A stretch of 64,000 bases of DNA from Hyphomicrobiales bacterium (GTDB lineage Bacteria > Pseudomonadota > Alphaproteobacteria > Rhizobiales > Rhizobiaceae), in assembly GCA_017305935.1 (NCBI GenBank), contig JAFKJU010000031.1:1-64000 (forward strand), read 5' to 3'. Shown here in pieces: positions 44,799 to 55,229 of this stretch. The position numbers were made by a program, and so were the translations under genes. The notes below the pieces were generated by a model that was not told the DNA's origin, did not search any database, and was given only the letters and a program-made list of their open reading frames with translations. The first letter of the stretch is position 1, and each line of letters begins with the position of its first letter.

Positions 44799-45938
44799 AT
44801 GATCAGGGACCGCGATCTCTTGAACGCACTTACGGAAACGGTGCGCCGTTTCGTCCGCGCGCGGCTGATGCCCGCCGAGGCGCAAGTCGAGGAGGACAAT
44901 GCGATCCCGCAGGGCATCATCGACGACATGCGGTCCCTGGGCCTGTTCGGGATGTCGATACCCGAGACCCATGGCGGACTGGGCCTGACCATGGAGGAAG
45001 AGGTGCTCGTGGCTCTCGAACTCGGTTACACCTCCCCGGCGTTCCGCTCGGTCATCGGCACGAATAACGGCATCGGCGCGCAGGGCATCATCCTCGACGG
45101 AACCGACGCGCAGAAGAACCGCTGGCTGCCGCGCATGGCGAGCGGCGAGGTGATCGGCTCCTTCGCGCTGACGGAGCCCGACATCGGTTCGGACGCCGCC
45201 TCGGTCAAGACGACGGCAACGAAGGATGGCGATTTCTACCTGCTCAACGGAACCAAGCGTTATATCACCAATGCGCCCGTGGCCGATGTCTTCACCGTGA
45301 TGGCCCGTACCGGCGGGGCCGGCGCGGGAGGCGTGTCGGCCTTCATCGTTGCGAGCGACAGCCCGGGGCTTTCCCTTGGCCCCGTGGACAAGAAGATGGG
45401 CCAGCGCGGCACTCGCACCTGCGACGTCATATTCGACAATTGCCGTGTTCCCGCCGACGCGTTGATCGGCGGTCGGGAAGGCCAGGGCTTCAAGACGGCG
45501 ATGAAAGTGCTCAACCGCGGCAGGCTGCACATCGCCGCTGTTTGCACCGGCACGGCGCAGAGGCTTTGCGACGAGAGCGTCGCCTTCGCCAGGACGCGCA
45601 CCCAGTTCGGCAAGCCCATCGCGGAACACCAGTTGATCCAGGCGATGCTCGCCGACAGCGCGACCGAAACCTTCGCCGGTCGCTCGATGGTGCTGGAGGC
45701 GGCCCGGATGTTCGATGCCGGCGAACGCATCGTTCAGCAGGCCGCAAGCGCGAAACTCTTCTGCTCGGAAATGGTGGGCCGCGTCGCCGACCGTGCTGTG
45801 CAGATCCATGGCGGCGCTGGCTATATGCAAGCCTGTCCGGTGGAGCATTTCTACCGCGATGTCAGGCTGTTCCGCCTCTATGAGGGCACGTCGCAGATAC
45901 AGCAACTCATCATCGCCGGTGAAATTCTGAAAGCCTGA
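44799..45938 (+). CDS. Acyl-CoA dehydrogenase
   Basis: 379 residues from MIRDRDLL (upstream codons to 44733 look non-conserved). FAD-binding and family signatures are intact: FALTEPDIGSDAASVKTTA, RGTRTCDVIFDNCRVP and QIHGGAGYM. The catalytic base is Glu362 in RLYEGTSQI, as in medium-chain enzymes and CaiA. It would oxidise, or in the CaiA direction reduce, a short acyl-CoA formed by the neighbouring CoA-transferase. Confidence 0.92.
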   Translation: MIRDRDLLNALTETVRRFVRARLMPAEAQVEEDNAIPQGIIDDMRSLGLFGMSIPETHGGLGLTMEEEVLVALELGYTSPAFRSVIGTNNGIGAQGIILDGTDAQKNRWLPRMASGEVIGSFALTEPDIGSDAASVKTTATKDGDFYLLNGTKRYITNAPVADVFTVMARTGGAGAGGVSAFIVASDSPGLSLGPVDKKMGQRGTRTCDVIFDNCRVPADALIGGREGQGFKTAMKVLNRGRLHIAAVCTGTAQRLCDESVAFARTRTQFGKPIAEHQLIQAMLADSATETFAGRSMVLEAARMFDAGERIVQQAASAKLFCSEMVGRVADRAVQIHGGAGYMQACPVEHFYRDVRLFRLYEGTSQIQQLIIAGEILKA

Positions 45939-45940
45939 CG

Positions 45941-46771
45941 TCAGCGCGCCTTGTCGATCCGGCTACCTTCGCCGCCGGCAAGCCTTTCGCGCATCTGTTC
46001 CACGAGCGCGACCAGTCTGGGGCCAACGACCTTGCGGCAACGGTCCTCAGGCAGGATATCGACGATCCCGCCACAGGTCAGGGCAACCGCCGGCGAACCG
46101 TCGGTTGGATGAAACGTGACGCCGACGGCGTTGATGTAACTGTGCCACGAGCCGAAGGCCGTGACGAAACCGAACTGGGCCTGATCCCGCAGCGCCTGGT
46201 CGAGATCGGTGACGAACCGCTCGCTGCGCCGGGCATCCGCCTGCTTCAGCGCCGCGACGAGCGCCCCCCGCCTTTCCTCGTCGAGACCCGTGAGATAGGC
46301 GAGGCCCATGGCGGTTCGCGCCATGGGCACGCGCGATCCCACATTCAGTTGCAGCGTTACCGGCGACATCGACCGGCAATTGGCCAGATAGACCATTTCG
46401 AGCCCGTCGCAGGCGCCCAGCGCCACGGCGGCGCCCGTCCGGTCCGCGAGTTCCTGCATCAGAGGCCGCGCAATATGGATGATCGGATTGGAGCTGAGCG
46501 CCGAATAGCCCAGCGCGACGGTCGCTGCGCCGATGCTGTAACGGCCCAGCACCGCATCGTAATGCAGGTAACCAAGGTTGACCAGCGTGGCGGTGAGCCG
46601 GGAAACGGTCGCCCCGGCCAGGCCGGTCCGGTCGATCAGTTCCTGGTTTCCCAGCGTGGCGTCATCGGGCGTGAAGGCGCGCAGGATATCCAGCCCGCGC
46701 GTGAGCGACGCGGCCGAATTCCCCGAACTTCCCGTGGCAGAACTCTCCGTCGGCTTGCTTCGCTTTCGCAT
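45941..46771 (-). CDS. IclR-family transcriptional regulator
   Basis: 276 residues: winged helix ([39 protein letters not shown]) and the IclR effector domain ([20 protein letters not shown]). It faces the acyl-CoA dehydrogenase gene tail-to-tail with 2 bases between stops and diverges from the CoA-transferase. The two IclR-like boxes at 44707 and 46810 are the probable targets. It probably represses the E1, acyl-CoA dehydrogenase and CoA-transferase genes and itself. Confidence 0.9.
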   Translation of the reverse strand: MRKRSKPTESSATGSSGNSAASLTRGLDILRAFTPDDATLGNQELIDRTGLAGATVSRLTATLVNLGYLHYDAVLGRYSIGAATVALGYSALSSNPIIHIARPLMQELADRTGAAVALGACDGLEMVYLANCRSMSPVTLQLNVGSRVPMARTAMGLAYLTGLDEERRGALVAALKQADARRSERFVTDLDQALRDQAQFGFVTAFGSWHSYINAVGVTFHPTDGSPAVALTCGGIVDILPEDRCRKVVGPRLVALVEQMRERLAGGEGSRIDKAR

Positions 46772-46809
46772 CCTGCTCGACTATCACCTCATGCAGGCGA
46801 GATCAAAAA

Positions 46810-46824
46810 TGGAAATTATTTTCA
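46810..46824. promoter_or_regulatory. IclR-type operator box 2
   Basis: TGGAAATTATTTTCA has one mismatch to TGGAAATNATTTCCA. It lies in the 118-base divergent region between the IclR gene and the CoA-transferase, 80 bases before the CoA-transferase ATG. Confidence 0.6.
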
Positions 46825-46889
46825 ATTACGTTGACGACGGAAGCGGGGCTTGTCAATATCGGCGCAGGCCAGCCTTTGGAAAGACCGTC

Positions 46890-48110
46890 ATGACAAAGCC
46901 GAAGATGCCGCTCGCGGGCATACGCATCCTGGATTTCAGCCGCGTGCTTGCAGGTCCCTGGGCGACGATGAGCCTTGCGGACCTCGGAGCGGACGTCTGG
47001 AAGATCGAGAACATCGCCGGCGGCGACGACACGCGCGCCTGGTCCGTCCCGAACTACAAGGGCGTGAGCACCTATTATCTTTGCGCCAATCGCGGCAAGC
47101 ACAGCATCGCGCTCGATCTCAAGAACCCGCAGGCTTTGCGGATCGCGCTCGACCTTGCGGCGAAAGCGGATGTGATCGTCGAGAATTTCACCGCTGGCAC
47201 CGCCGAACGCCTCGGCATCGGCTATGACGCGATCCGCGCCATCAATCCAGCCATCGTCTATTGCTCGATCTCCGGCTATGGCCAGACCGGGCCGGAACGG
47301 GACAGGCCGGGTTACGACTTCATCATGCAGGCCGAAAGCGGGCTGATGTCGATTACCGGCGAAGTGGACGGCCCGCCCAACCGGCTCGGCGTCGCATTCA
47401 CCGATGTCGTTGCGGGCATGACGGCGACCCAGTCGATCCTCGCCGCGCTCTACCAGCGGCGGGAGACCGGCGAAGGCCAGTATATCGATGTCGCGCTTCT
47501 GGATTCGGCGCTCAACATGCTGATCAACGTCGGCACCGGCTATCTCAATGCCGGCGCCGAACCCAGGCGCTATGGCAACGCCCATCCGACAGTCGTTCCC
47601 TATCAGGTGTTCGATGCATCGGACGGCGTTTTCGCGCTGGCGGTCGGCAACGACCGGATCTTCCGGAGCTTCTGCGAGCAGGTGATCGACCGGCCGGACA
47701 TGGCCGTCGACCGGCGTTTTCTCACCGCGCATCTGCGCGCCGTCAATCGCAGCGCCTTGATCCCCGACCTGATCGACATCCTGAAGCAACAGACCTGCCA
47801 GCATTGGCTCGATGCCTGCGCGAAGGCGAACGTGCCGGCAGGCCGTGTGAAGACCGTTTCCGAGGCGCTGCGGAGCCCAAGCGTGCTCGAACGCGGCGTC
47901 ATCCAGGAACTCGAGCATCATGAATTGGGGCCGATCCGGCTGATCCGCCCGGCCCACGGGCTCGCTTGCCAGGCCGACCTCCGATCCAAGGCGCCGCCCC
48001 TGTTGGGTGAGGATACGAGCAGCGTGCTCGAAAGCGTGCTCGGGCTTTCCGCCGAAGAGATCGGCGCGCTTGCGGCGGCGGGCGCGATTGCCTGCCACGA
48101 CCCCACCTGA
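46890..48110 (+). CDS. CaiB/BaiF family (class III) CoA-transferase
   Basis: 406 residues from [10 protein letters not shown] with GGAAAG upstream. N-terminal family segment [20 protein letters not shown]; catalytic Asp143 in [26 protein letters not shown] and [18 protein letters not shown] are characteristic. It moves CoA between acids and would activate the carboxylate substrate of this module before oxidation by the acyl-CoA dehydrogenase, as CaiB does for carnitine. Confidence 0.92.
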   Translation: MTKPKMPLAGIRILDFSRVLAGPWATMSLADLGADVWKIENIAGGDDTRAWSVPNYKGVSTYYLCANRGKHSIALDLKNPQALRIALDLAAKADVIVENFTAGTAERLGIGYDAIRAINPAIVYCSISGYGQTGPERDRPGYDFIMQAESGLMSITGEVDGPPNRLGVAFTDVVAGMTATQSILAALYQRRETGEGQYIDVALLDSALNMLINVGTGYLNAGAEPRRYGNAHPTVVPYQVFDASDGVFALAVGNDRIFRSFCEQVIDRPDMAVDRRFLTAHLRAVNRSALIPDLIDILKQQTCQHWLDACAKANVPAGRVKTVSEALRSPSVLERGVIQELEHHELGPIRLIRPAHGLACQADLRSKAPPLLGEDTSSVLESVLGLSAEEIGALAAAGAIACHDPT

Positions 48111-48187
48111 GACCTGGCCGGGCATAGAATATCGACATGCGCGGCTATCCCCGATACGCGCCTCCGGCGCCCGAGATGCGGATGGCC

Positions 48188-49324
48188 TCAATAGAGGTTG
48201 CGGCCATACATCGTCGATTTCTTGGCGAAATCGCTCCGATATTCCTGCGGGCTCTTCCGGTACACGGCGCAAAAGGCCCGGTAGTAGGCGGAGGGCGTGG
48301 CGAAGCCGCAGGCAAGACCGGTCTCGCGGATGCTCATCGAACTGTAGAGCAGTAGCTCCTTGGCATGCTGGAGCCTCAGGGCCATGTAGATCTTCTTCGG
48401 GCTGGTATTGAGGTGCCGCCGGAAGAGATATTGCAATTCGCGAACGGAAACGCCGCAGCGGTCGGCGATCGCCTCCATTTCAAGTGGCTCCTCGACCGTT
48501 TCCTGCATGATCCGCCGCGCCCGGCTCAGAACAGGATTGACCAGGAAGGGCTGCCCGTTGACGATCTCGCGCTGCCTAACCTCGGCGGGGCGCGGCGCGG
48601 CATAGATCAGTTCGTTGCAGACGAGATTGTAGAGCGCAGCCCCGCACATCGAGCGCAGCATCGTCATCGAATAGTCGAGCGTCGCGGCCTGCCCGGCGCA
48701 GGTCGAGCGGTTGCGGTCGATGACATAGAGCTGCTCGACCACTCGGCTGGTGGCCGAGAATTCCCTCAGCGACGCCATGCCGGTCCAGTGGCAGGTCGCC
48801 ATATATCCATCCAGCAAGCCCGCCTCGGCAAGAAGCAACGGGCCGGCATCGACGCCGCAAAGATGCGCGCCGGCCGCCGACTGACGCCGCAGCCATTTGA
48901 ACAGCCTGGCCTTCGCCGCCTCCGCTACGTCATAGGTGACGTGGAGAAAGACAAGGTCGTATTTCCTGGCGTCGTCGAAACCGGCGGTGACCGGTAGCGC
49001 GATGTCCATGCTCGTCGGCGCGGCCTCAGGATCGGCCGGCATGAAATCGATGCTGAACATGGCTTCCTCGCTCACCCGGTTGGCGGCGCGGAACGGCTCG
49101 ATCGAGAGGAAGATGGTGTGCAGCGAGGGCTCCCGGCCGACGACGAGAGCAATCGAACGCTTCCGCTCGACCTCGAATTCCGACGATCGGCCCGCTGTCT
49201 GCAAACGTTCCAGGAACGCCCCTTTCCACCCGGTTGGCCAGGCAACGTCAAAAGCGACACTTATTTCGCTATTAGCACGATAATATTCGCTTTTGTCAAT
49301 AATCATGGTTTTTATCGATGCCAT
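48188..49324 (-). CDS. GlxA-like AraC-family regulator with DJ-1/PfpI domain
   Basis: Up to 378 residues. The N-terminal GATase1-like domain (about 60-225: SIEPFRAANRVSEEAMFSID, CGVDAGPLLLAEAGLLDGYM) and C-terminal AraC HTH (RCGVSVRELQYLFRRHLNTS, TGLACGFATPSAYYRAFCAV) are complete. The true start is probably downstream of 49324: the first 40 codons lie in AT-rich DNA that should be the divergent promoter; TTG at 49204 is an alternative. It is divergent from the operon beginning 49404 and paralogous to the regulator at 58557. Confidence 0.85.
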   Translation of the reverse strand: MASIKTMIIDKSEYYRANSEISVAFDVAWPTGWKGAFLERLQTAGRSSEFEVERKRSIALVVGREPSLHTIFLSIEPFRAANRVSEEAMFSIDFMPADPEAAPTSMDIALPVTAGFDDARKYDLVFLHVTYDVAEAAKARLFKWLRRQSAAGAHLCGVDAGPLLLAEAGLLDGYMATCHWTGMASLREFSATSRVVEQLYVIDRNRSTCAGQAATLDYSMTMLRSMCGAALYNLVCNELIYAAPRPAEVRQREIVNGQPFLVNPVLSRARRIMQETVEEPLEMEAIADRCGVSVRELQYLFRRHLNTSPKKIYMALRLQHAKELLLYSSMSIRETGLACGFATPSAYYRAFCAVYRKSPQEYRSDFAKKSTMYGRNLY

Positions 49325-49403
49325 TATCCTGTCGTAGCAGCGAAGAGAAAATAAGGAACGTCGCTGCGAAGAGCCACGACATCAGTGGATGGGAGATAGA
49401 ATA

Positions 49404-51032
49404 ATGCAGCTTAGACAGTATCAGACCCGATTCGAGTCCGTACGCAGCCGCGCCGTTCTGGCAGCGGCAGCGACAATGCTTGCCTCGCTCGCTGCTTTTC
49501 CGACATTGGGACTTGCCGCGGACGAGAGCCGGCCTGTTGTCATCGCTCGCGACATGGATTTCAACTCGCTCGATCCGGCGCGCGCCTTTTGCGACACCTG
49601 TCAGATCTATCTGAGTTCGGTCTATGACCGCCTCGTCGATCTGTCGCCGGACAACACGTCGATCGTGCCGATGATCGCGAAGGAATGGAGCGCCAACGCC
49701 GACGCCACCGTGATAACCTTCAAGCTCGATCCGGCCGCGAAATTTTCCGACGGTTCTCAGGTCGAAGCCAAGGACGTCAAGTGGACGCTCGAGCGGCTGA
49801 AGAACATCAAGGGCGGCATCGCCTATATCCTCGACAATGTGAAGTCGATCGAAACGCCGGATGCCGGCACCGTCGTGGTCACGCTGACGGCCCCCAATTC
49901 GGAATTCGTCGGATCGCTGACCGCGCCCTATGCCGGCATCGTCAACTCCGACGTGGTCGCGCAACACGGTGGCGACGCCGGTGCCGATGCGGCCACCAAG
50001 GACACGGCCGAGCAGTGGTTGCTGGCCAATTCCGCCGGCGCCGGGGCTTACGTGCTCGAAAGCTACAGCCCCAGCCATGAGCTGCGCCTGAAGCGGAACG
50101 ACAAGTATTGGGGCAAGAAGCCGGCTGTCGGCCAGTTCATCTTCCTGCAGTCCAAGGACGCCGTCAGCCAGACGCAGTTGCTCGAAAGCGGCAGCGCCGA
50201 CATCGCCATGCAGGTCGATCCGACGACCGCGAAGAACATCACCAACGAGAACGTCGTCGTCGAGACCAGGCCATCCTTCAACATGGTCTATGTCGCCATC
50301 AGCCCCGGCGCCAAGAACCTGCCGCATCCGCTCGATGCCAAGATCCGCGAGGCGATCGCCACCGCCATCGATTATGACGGCATCATCGACCTCACCGTCG
50401 ATGGCAAGGCAATCCGGCTGCCTGCCCCGATCCCGAACGGCTTCCCCGGCGGCGGCGTCGGCGAGCCGATCAAATACGACGTTGAAAAGGCGAAGGCGCT
50501 GATGAAGGAGGCGGGAGCCGCCGATGGCTTCACGCTGAACGCGACCTACCCGAACGTCAACCAGTATGGCGTCGACTACACGCTGATGATGCAGAAGATC
50601 CAGCAAGATCTGGCCGAGATCAATATCAAGCTCGAACTGGCGCCTGTGGAATTCTCCGTCTGGCGTGAGAAAGTCAATGGCGACGGGATCCCGGTGACGG
50701 CGGTGTTCTTCGCGCCGGATTATTACGGCTCCTCGCAATATGCCCAGTATTTCGCGATGATGGACGGCACCGTCTGGTACAAGCGCGCCGGCGGCAAGAA
50801 CGACCCGACGCTCGCCAATCCCGAAACCGCCAAGCTGCTCGCGGATGCTCTCGCGGCGCCGGCCGGCAAGAGCGGCGAACTGTTCGGGAAGCTCGGCGGC
50901 ATCATGGCCAGCGAGCATGTCATCCTGCCGATCCTGAGCCCCGATGCCGTGTTCGTATCCCGCAAGGGCGTCAGCGGCCTGCGTTTCAGCGCCTGCTGCA
51001 ACGTGGTCCTGTCGGACATCAAAGCCGAGTAA
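49404..51032 (+). CDS. ABC transporter substrate-binding protein, peptide (family 5) type
   Basis: 542 residues from MQLRQYQTRF with a good GGGAG box. A Sec-type signal peptide (AVLAAAATMLASLAAFPTLG then LAA) precedes the mature domain (IARDMDFNSLDPARAFCDTC). FDxxYGSSQYAQYF-like FAPDYYGSSQYAQYF and SPDAVFVSRKGVSGL are typical late segments. It is the first gene of the sugar-acid operon, and the binding partner for the permeases and ATPases at 51300-55229. Confidence 0.92.
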   Translation: MQLRQYQTRFESVRSRAVLAAAATMLASLAAFPTLGLAADESRPVVIARDMDFNSLDPARAFCDTCQIYLSSVYDRLVDLSPDNTSIVPMIAKEWSANADATVITFKLDPAAKFSDGSQVEAKDVKWTLERLKNIKGGIAYILDNVKSIETPDAGTVVVTLTAPNSEFVGSLTAPYAGIVNSDVVAQHGGDAGADAATKDTAEQWLLANSAGAGAYVLESYSPSHELRLKRNDKYWGKKPAVGQFIFLQSKDAVSQTQLLESGSADIAMQVDPTTAKNITNENVVVETRPSFNMVYVAISPGAKNLPHPLDAKIREAIATAIDYDGIIDLTVDGKAIRLPAPIPNGFPGGGVGEPIKYDVEKAKALMKEAGAADGFTLNATYPNVNQYGVDYTLMMQKIQQDLAEINIKLELAPVEFSVWREKVNGDGIPVTAVFFAPDYYGSSQYAQYFAMMDGTVWYKRAGGKNDPTLANPETAKLLADALAAPAGKSGELFGKLGGIMASEHVILPILSPDAVFVSRKGVSGLRFSACCNVVLSDIKAE

Positions 51033-51299
51033 CGTACCCGCCAGGACGCATGACAAAGACCGGAGGCAGTCGCTTCCGGTCCAGGACTTGCACTGCCGGG
51101 AAACGACGGCGTTGATCGCCCCCGGCACGAAGCGACGGTTGATCAATGTCCTGTTCTCCGCAAAACTGGCCGGATGCCGGATCGCCGCGCCCTCCCGGGA
51201 AAAGGAGCGGCTGACGCGGCAGGAATCGCATTGCGGCTTTCGGATCTCGAAAGACCCGGCGCCGGACAGGAACCACCAAAAGCTGGACCCGAGAACATC
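51033..51299. promoter_or_regulatory. Non-coding gap with attenuator-like hairpin
   Basis: The 267 bases between binding protein and permease hold no gene. A hairpin GACCGGAGGC / GCTTCCGGTC (51058-51081, 9 of 10 pairs, 4-base loop) lies 26 bases after the stop; there is no T-run. This position, after the most abundant component, suits partial termination or mRNA stabilisation. Confidence 0.4.
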
Positions 51300-52313
51300 A
51301 TGACACAATACGTGTTGCGACGGTTGATCTCCATCCCCCTCCTTCTGCTGGGCGTGGCGACCGTGGCATTCTTCCTCTCCCACTTCACGCAGGCGGACCC
51401 GCTGTCCGCCCTCGTCAGCGAGCGGCAGATGAACAACCCGGAGGTGGTGGCGGCGGCCAAGCAGCGGTGGGGGCTGGATCGCAGCCTGCCTGAGCAATAC
51501 CTGATCTATGTGAAAAACCTGGTGACCGGCGATCTCGGCGTTTCGTTCAGGACGCGCAGGCCAGTCATCACCGACATCGCCGAGCGGCTGCCGGCGACGC
51601 TCGAACTCGTCATCTTCGCCATGCTCTTCGGCACCGTCAGCGGCGTGGCGCTCGGCGTGCTCGCCTCGCGGTTCCAGGACCGACTCCTCGACTATTTCGC
51701 CCGCTTCGTGGCGCTCTTCGGCTCCACGGTGCCCGTGTTCTGGTCCGGCCTGCTGTTGCTCTATCTGTTCACCGTGAAATTCGGATGGATTCCCGGGCCC
51801 AGCCGGCTCGATGCGCGCGCCGAGCCGCCGCCGTTCATGACGGGAATGCTGACGATCGACGCCCTGGCCGCGGGGCAGTTCGGCACGTTCCTCAATGCGC
51901 TGCACCATCTCGTGCTGCCGTCCTTCGTGCTCGGCTGGACGGTGACCGGCATCATTTCGCGACTGGTGCGGGCGAGCATGCTCGACGCCCTCGGGCAGGA
52001 CTACATCCTCGCCGCGCGCGCCAAGGGCGCGGGCGAGGCGCGCACGCTGCTGCGCCACGCGCTGCCGAACGCCATGATACCGACCCTGACGATCATCGGC
52101 TATTCCTTCGCTTACCTGATCACGGGCGCGGTGCTCACCGAGTCGGTTTTTGCCTGGCCCGGCATAGGCTCCTACGCCGTCGATTCCGCGCGCACCCTCG
52201 ATTACCCGGCGATCATCGGCGTTTCCCTGATCGGCGCCTCGGCATTCCTGCTGGCGAACCTCGTCACCGATGTCGCCTATGCCTACGCCAATCCTCGCAT
52301 CCGACTGGAGTGA
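51300..52313 (+). CDS. ABC transporter permease, DppB type
   Basis: 337 residues from MTQYVLRRLISIPLLLLGVA; the longer frame from 51174 is non-conserved. The periplasmic segment WGLDRSLPEQYLIYVKNLVT and coupling loop ARAKGAGEARTLLRHALPNA are intact. It forms the membrane channel with the DppC-type partner that starts 5 bases after its stop. Confidence 0.9.
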   Translation: MTQYVLRRLISIPLLLLGVATVAFFLSHFTQADPLSALVSERQMNNPEVVAAAKQRWGLDRSLPEQYLIYVKNLVTGDLGVSFRTRRPVITDIAERLPATLELVIFAMLFGTVSGVALGVLASRFQDRLLDYFARFVALFGSTVPVFWSGLLLLYLFTVKFGWIPGPSRLDARAEPPPFMTGMLTIDALAAGQFGTFLNALHHLVLPSFVLGWTVTGIISRLVRASMLDALGQDYILAARAKGAGEARTLLRHALPNAMIPTLTIIGYSFAYLITGAVLTESVFAWPGIGSYAVDSARTLDYPAIIGVSLIGASAFLLANLVTDVAYAYANPRIRLE

Positions 52314-52317
52314 TCCC

Positions 52318-53160
52318 ATGTCCACCGCTATGGGCGCGAGAGCGCATTGGATACACGGTCTTGCACTTCGGCCCGCCTTGGTCGCCGGCCTGCTGATCAT
52401 CGGCTTCTGGATCGTCGTGGCGCTGACGATCGACGTCTGGACCGTCTACGACCCGCTCAAGATCGTGGCGCGAAAGCTGCAAGAGCCGTCGCTGCGGCAC
52501 TGGCTCGGCACGGATGCGCTCGGACGCGACGTGATGACGCGCACGCTTTACGGCGTCCGCTATTCGCTGGCCATTTCCGTGGTGGTCGTGGTCTGTTCTG
52601 TCGTGATCGGCTCGCTGGTCGGTGCGATCGCCGGATTTTTCGGCGGCTGGACCGACGGTATCTTGATGCGCATCGTCGATGTCACGCTGGCCTTCCCGCC
52701 GGTTCTGCTGGCCATGGCCGTGGCCGCCTCCCTCGGGCCGGGGCTGCAGAATGCGGCGATCGCGGTCATCGTGGTCTGGTGGCCGGTCTATGCGCGCCTG
52801 ATGCGCGGCCAGGTGCTGGACGTGATTTCGCGCGATCATATCGAAGCCGCTCGCGCGGGGGGCGCTTCCTCCTATCGCCTGCTCACCAAGCATATCCTGC
52901 CGCTGTCGTGGACGCCGACGATCATCAGCGCCACCATGGATTTCGGCCAGGTCGTCCTGCTTGCCGCCTCGCTCAGCTTCATCGGTCTGGGCGCTCAGCC
53001 GCCGGCTCCGGAATGGGGCGCGATGATCTCGGACGGCGCGGCGCATTTCTACTCGTGGTGGATCGCCTTCGGTCCCGGCATGGCCATCCTGATGCTCGGG
53101 CTCGGCTTCAATTTCGTCGGCGATGCGCTGCGCGACATCCTCGACCCGAGGGAGCACTGA
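52318..53160 (+). CDS. ABC transporter permease, DppC type
   Basis: 280 residues from MSTAMGARAH with GGAG upstream. DppC hallmarks: RHWLGTDALGRDVMTRTLYG, FGGWTDGILMRIVDVTLAFP, and the coupling loop AARAGGASSYRLLTKHILPL. Spacing of 3 bases to the next gene indicates one transcript. Confidence 0.92.
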   Translation: MSTAMGARAHWIHGLALRPALVAGLLIIGFWIVVALTIDVWTVYDPLKIVARKLQEPSLRHWLGTDALGRDVMTRTLYGVRYSLAISVVVVVCSVVIGSLVGAIAGFFGGWTDGILMRIVDVTLAFPPVLLAMAVAASLGPGLQNAAIAVIVVWWPVYARLMRGQVLDVISRDHIEAARAGGASSYRLLTKHILPLSWTPTIISATMDFGQVVLLAASLSFIGLGAQPPAPEWGAMISDGAAHFYSWWIAFGPGMAILMLGLGFNFVGDALRDILDPREH

Positions 53161-53163
53161 GAC

Positions 53164-54174
53164 ATGGCGGAGACGGCCCCCCTGCTTCAAGCGAAAGACC
53201 TGCGCGTGACGCTGCGCAGCGGCATCGAAATCGTGCGCGGCGTGAGCTTCACCGCGAAGGCCGGCAAGGTTCTCGGCATCGTCGGCGAGTCCGGCTCCGG
53301 CAAGTCGATCACCATGCGCGCGGTCATGGGTCTCTCCCCACCGGGATCGGTGATTTCGGGCTCGATAAAATTGCGCGGCGAGGAACTGGTGCGCGCACCG
53401 GAACGGCGCATGCGGGCGCTGCGCGGCAGCAGGATCGGGCTGATCTTCCAGGATCCGATGACGGCGCTCAATCCCGTTGTTACCGTCGGCAAGCTGATCG
53501 CCGAGGCCGTCCGCCTGCACAATCCCGGCATGCCGGCCCAGAAGGCATGGCAACGGGCCGTCGAATTGCTGGAACTCGTGTCGGTGCCCGAGCCGGACGT
53601 TCGCGCCAATCAGTATGTCCACGAATTCTCGGGCGGCATGCGCCAGCGCGCCATGATCGCGATGGCGGTCGCCAACAATCCGGACGTGCTGATCGCCGAC
53701 GAACCGACGACGGCGCTCGATGTCACCGTCCAGGCGCAGATCCTCGATGTCCTCAAGGGCTTGCAGGACAGGTTTTCCATGGGCCTCATCCTGATCACGC
53801 ATGATCTGGGGGTCGTTGCCGGCGCGGCGGACGACGTGATCGTCATGTATGCCGGCAAGATCATGGAAAGCGGCAGCGTCCGGGATATCTTCTACCGCAC
53901 GCGGCATCCCTACACGCACGGCCTGCTGTCCTGTCTGCCGAAGATCTCAGGCGAACAGTCGCGGCTCGAACCCATTCCCGGCAGCCCGCCCCTGCTCAGC
54001 GCCAGGCCGAAGGGCTGCCCGTTTCACCCGCGCTGTCCCATGGCGCGCGACGTCTGCCGCGTCGATGAACCCGCGCTGCGTCCGGTGGACAACGTGCTGA
54101 CCGCCTGCCACTTCGCGGAGCAACTGCGCGATGGCCTTGCCGGCGGGACGAATACGGAGGCGGAACGCGCATGA
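53164..54174 (+). CDS. ABC transporter ATP-binding protein, DppD type
   Basis: 336 residues with Walker [13 protein letters not shown], signature FSGGMRQR, Walker [12 protein letters not shown] and the DppD C-terminal cysteine motif [14 protein letters not shown], which in relatives can bind an iron-sulfur cluster. It pairs with the DppF-type ATPase that overlaps its last 4 bases. Confidence 0.93.
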   Translation: MAETAPLLQAKDLRVTLRSGIEIVRGVSFTAKAGKVLGIVGESGSGKSITMRAVMGLSPPGSVISGSIKLRGEELVRAPERRMRALRGSRIGLIFQDPMTALNPVVTVGKLIAEAVRLHNPGMPAQKAWQRAVELLELVSVPEPDVRANQYVHEFSGGMRQRAMIAMAVANNPDVLIADEPTTALDVTVQAQILDVLKGLQDRFSMGLILITHDLGVVAGAADDVIVMYAGKIMESGSVRDIFYRTRHPYTHGLLSCLPKISGEQSRLEPIPGSPPLLSARPKGCPFHPRCPMARDVCRVDEPALRPVDNVLTACHFAEQLRDGLAGGTNTEAERA

Positions 54175-55229
54175 CCCTAGACAGATCAACGGGTTTCTCC
54201 AGCACCGAGCCGATCCTGACCGTGCGTAACGTCACCAAGGATTTCGACGTGAAGGGCGGCCTGCTCGGCTGGCGCTCGGTGCGCAAGGTCAAGGCCGTCG
54301 GCGGCGTCTCCTTCGATCTGGCAAAAGGCGAAACCCTCGGCCTGGTGGGGGAATCGGGCTGCGGAAAATCGACGCTCGGCCGCTGCCTCCTGCGGCTCGT
54401 CGAGCCGACCTCCGGCGAGGTGAGCTTCAAGGGCACCAACCTCTCCAGCCTGTCGGCCGAGGAGATGCGCAAGTTTCGCGGCAATCTGCAGATCGTGTTC
54501 CAGGATCCGCTCGCATCGCTTCATCCACGCATGAAGATCCGCGACATCATCGCCGAGCCTCTCCGTCTCGTCGGAGTGACCGGCAGGCCCGCGCTCGACA
54601 GGGCGTTCGAACTGCTCGACCTCGTTCGTCTCGCGCCTGAACATGGCGAGCGCTATCCGCACGAACTGTCGGGCGGCCAGCGGCAGCGCGTCGGCATCGC
54701 ACGCGCATTGGCGCTCGAGCCGGAGGTGCTGGTGCTCGACGAGCCGGTCTCGGCACTCGACGTCTCGGTGCAGGCGGGCGTGCTGAACCTGCTCGGGGAA
54801 TTGCAGGAGAGGCTGGGCATCGCCTATGTATTCATTGCCCATGATCTCGCGGTGGTCCGGCATGTCTCGGACCGCGTCGCGGTGATGTATCTCGGCAAAA
54901 TCGTCGAGATCGGCGCGGCATCGCAGATCTACGGAGCACCGGCCCATCCCTATACCAGGGCGCTGCTGTCCGCCGTGCCCCTGCCCGACCCCGACGCGGA
55001 GCGCGCGCGCCGCCGGATCACGCTCAAGGGAGACGTGCCGAGCCCGCTCAACGTGCCGTCGGGCTGTCCCTTCCGCACCCGCTGCTGGAAAGCACAGGAC
55101 GTGTGCGCGAATGTCGCCCCGGAACTCGACGCCATCGAGGCCGGACATCGCGCCGCATGCCACTTCCCGGAACGCGGAGGACAGACCGCCGGCATTATGG
55201 ACACCACGACCGCGGAGGTAACGAGATGA
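54171..55229 (+). CDS. ABC transporter ATP-binding protein, DppF type
   Basis: 352 residues. Walker [13 protein letters not shown], signature LSGGQRQR, Walker [13 protein letters not shown], switch His in IAHDLAVV, and the terminal cysteine segment [14 protein letters not shown] are all intact. The first codons overlap the dppD-like stop and its own stop overlaps the kinase ATG (ATGA at 55226), which couples transport to the first catabolic enzyme. Confidence 0.93.
   Translation: MTLDRSTGFSSTEPILTVRNVTKDFDVKGGLLGWRSVRKVKAVGGVSFDLAKGETLGLVGESGCGKSTLGRCLLRLVEPTSGEVSFKGTNLSSLSAEEMRKFRGNLQIVFQDPLASLHPRMKIRDIIAEPLRLVGVTGRPALDRAFELLDLVRLAPEHGERYPHELSGGQRQRVGIARALALEPEVLVLDEPVSALDVSVQAGVLNLLGELQERLGIAYVFIAHDLAVVRHVSDRVAVMYLGKIVEIGAASQIYGAPAHPYTRALLSAVPLPDPDAERARRRITLKGDVPSPLNVPSGCPFRTRCWKAQDVCANVAPELDAIEAGHRAACHFPERGGQTAGIMDTTTAEVTR

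Noticed and set aside
46578-46889. CoA-transferase start at 46578
   Set aside because: This upstream extension runs antisense through the IclR gene and the promoter region; [10 protein letters not shown] at 46890 is the family-typical start.
49296-52400. An open minus-strand frame of about 1,030 codons opposite the binding protein and permease genes
   Set aside because: It mirrors high-GC codon structure of the plus-strand genes, has no domain-like sequence, and the plus-strand products are clear ABC components.
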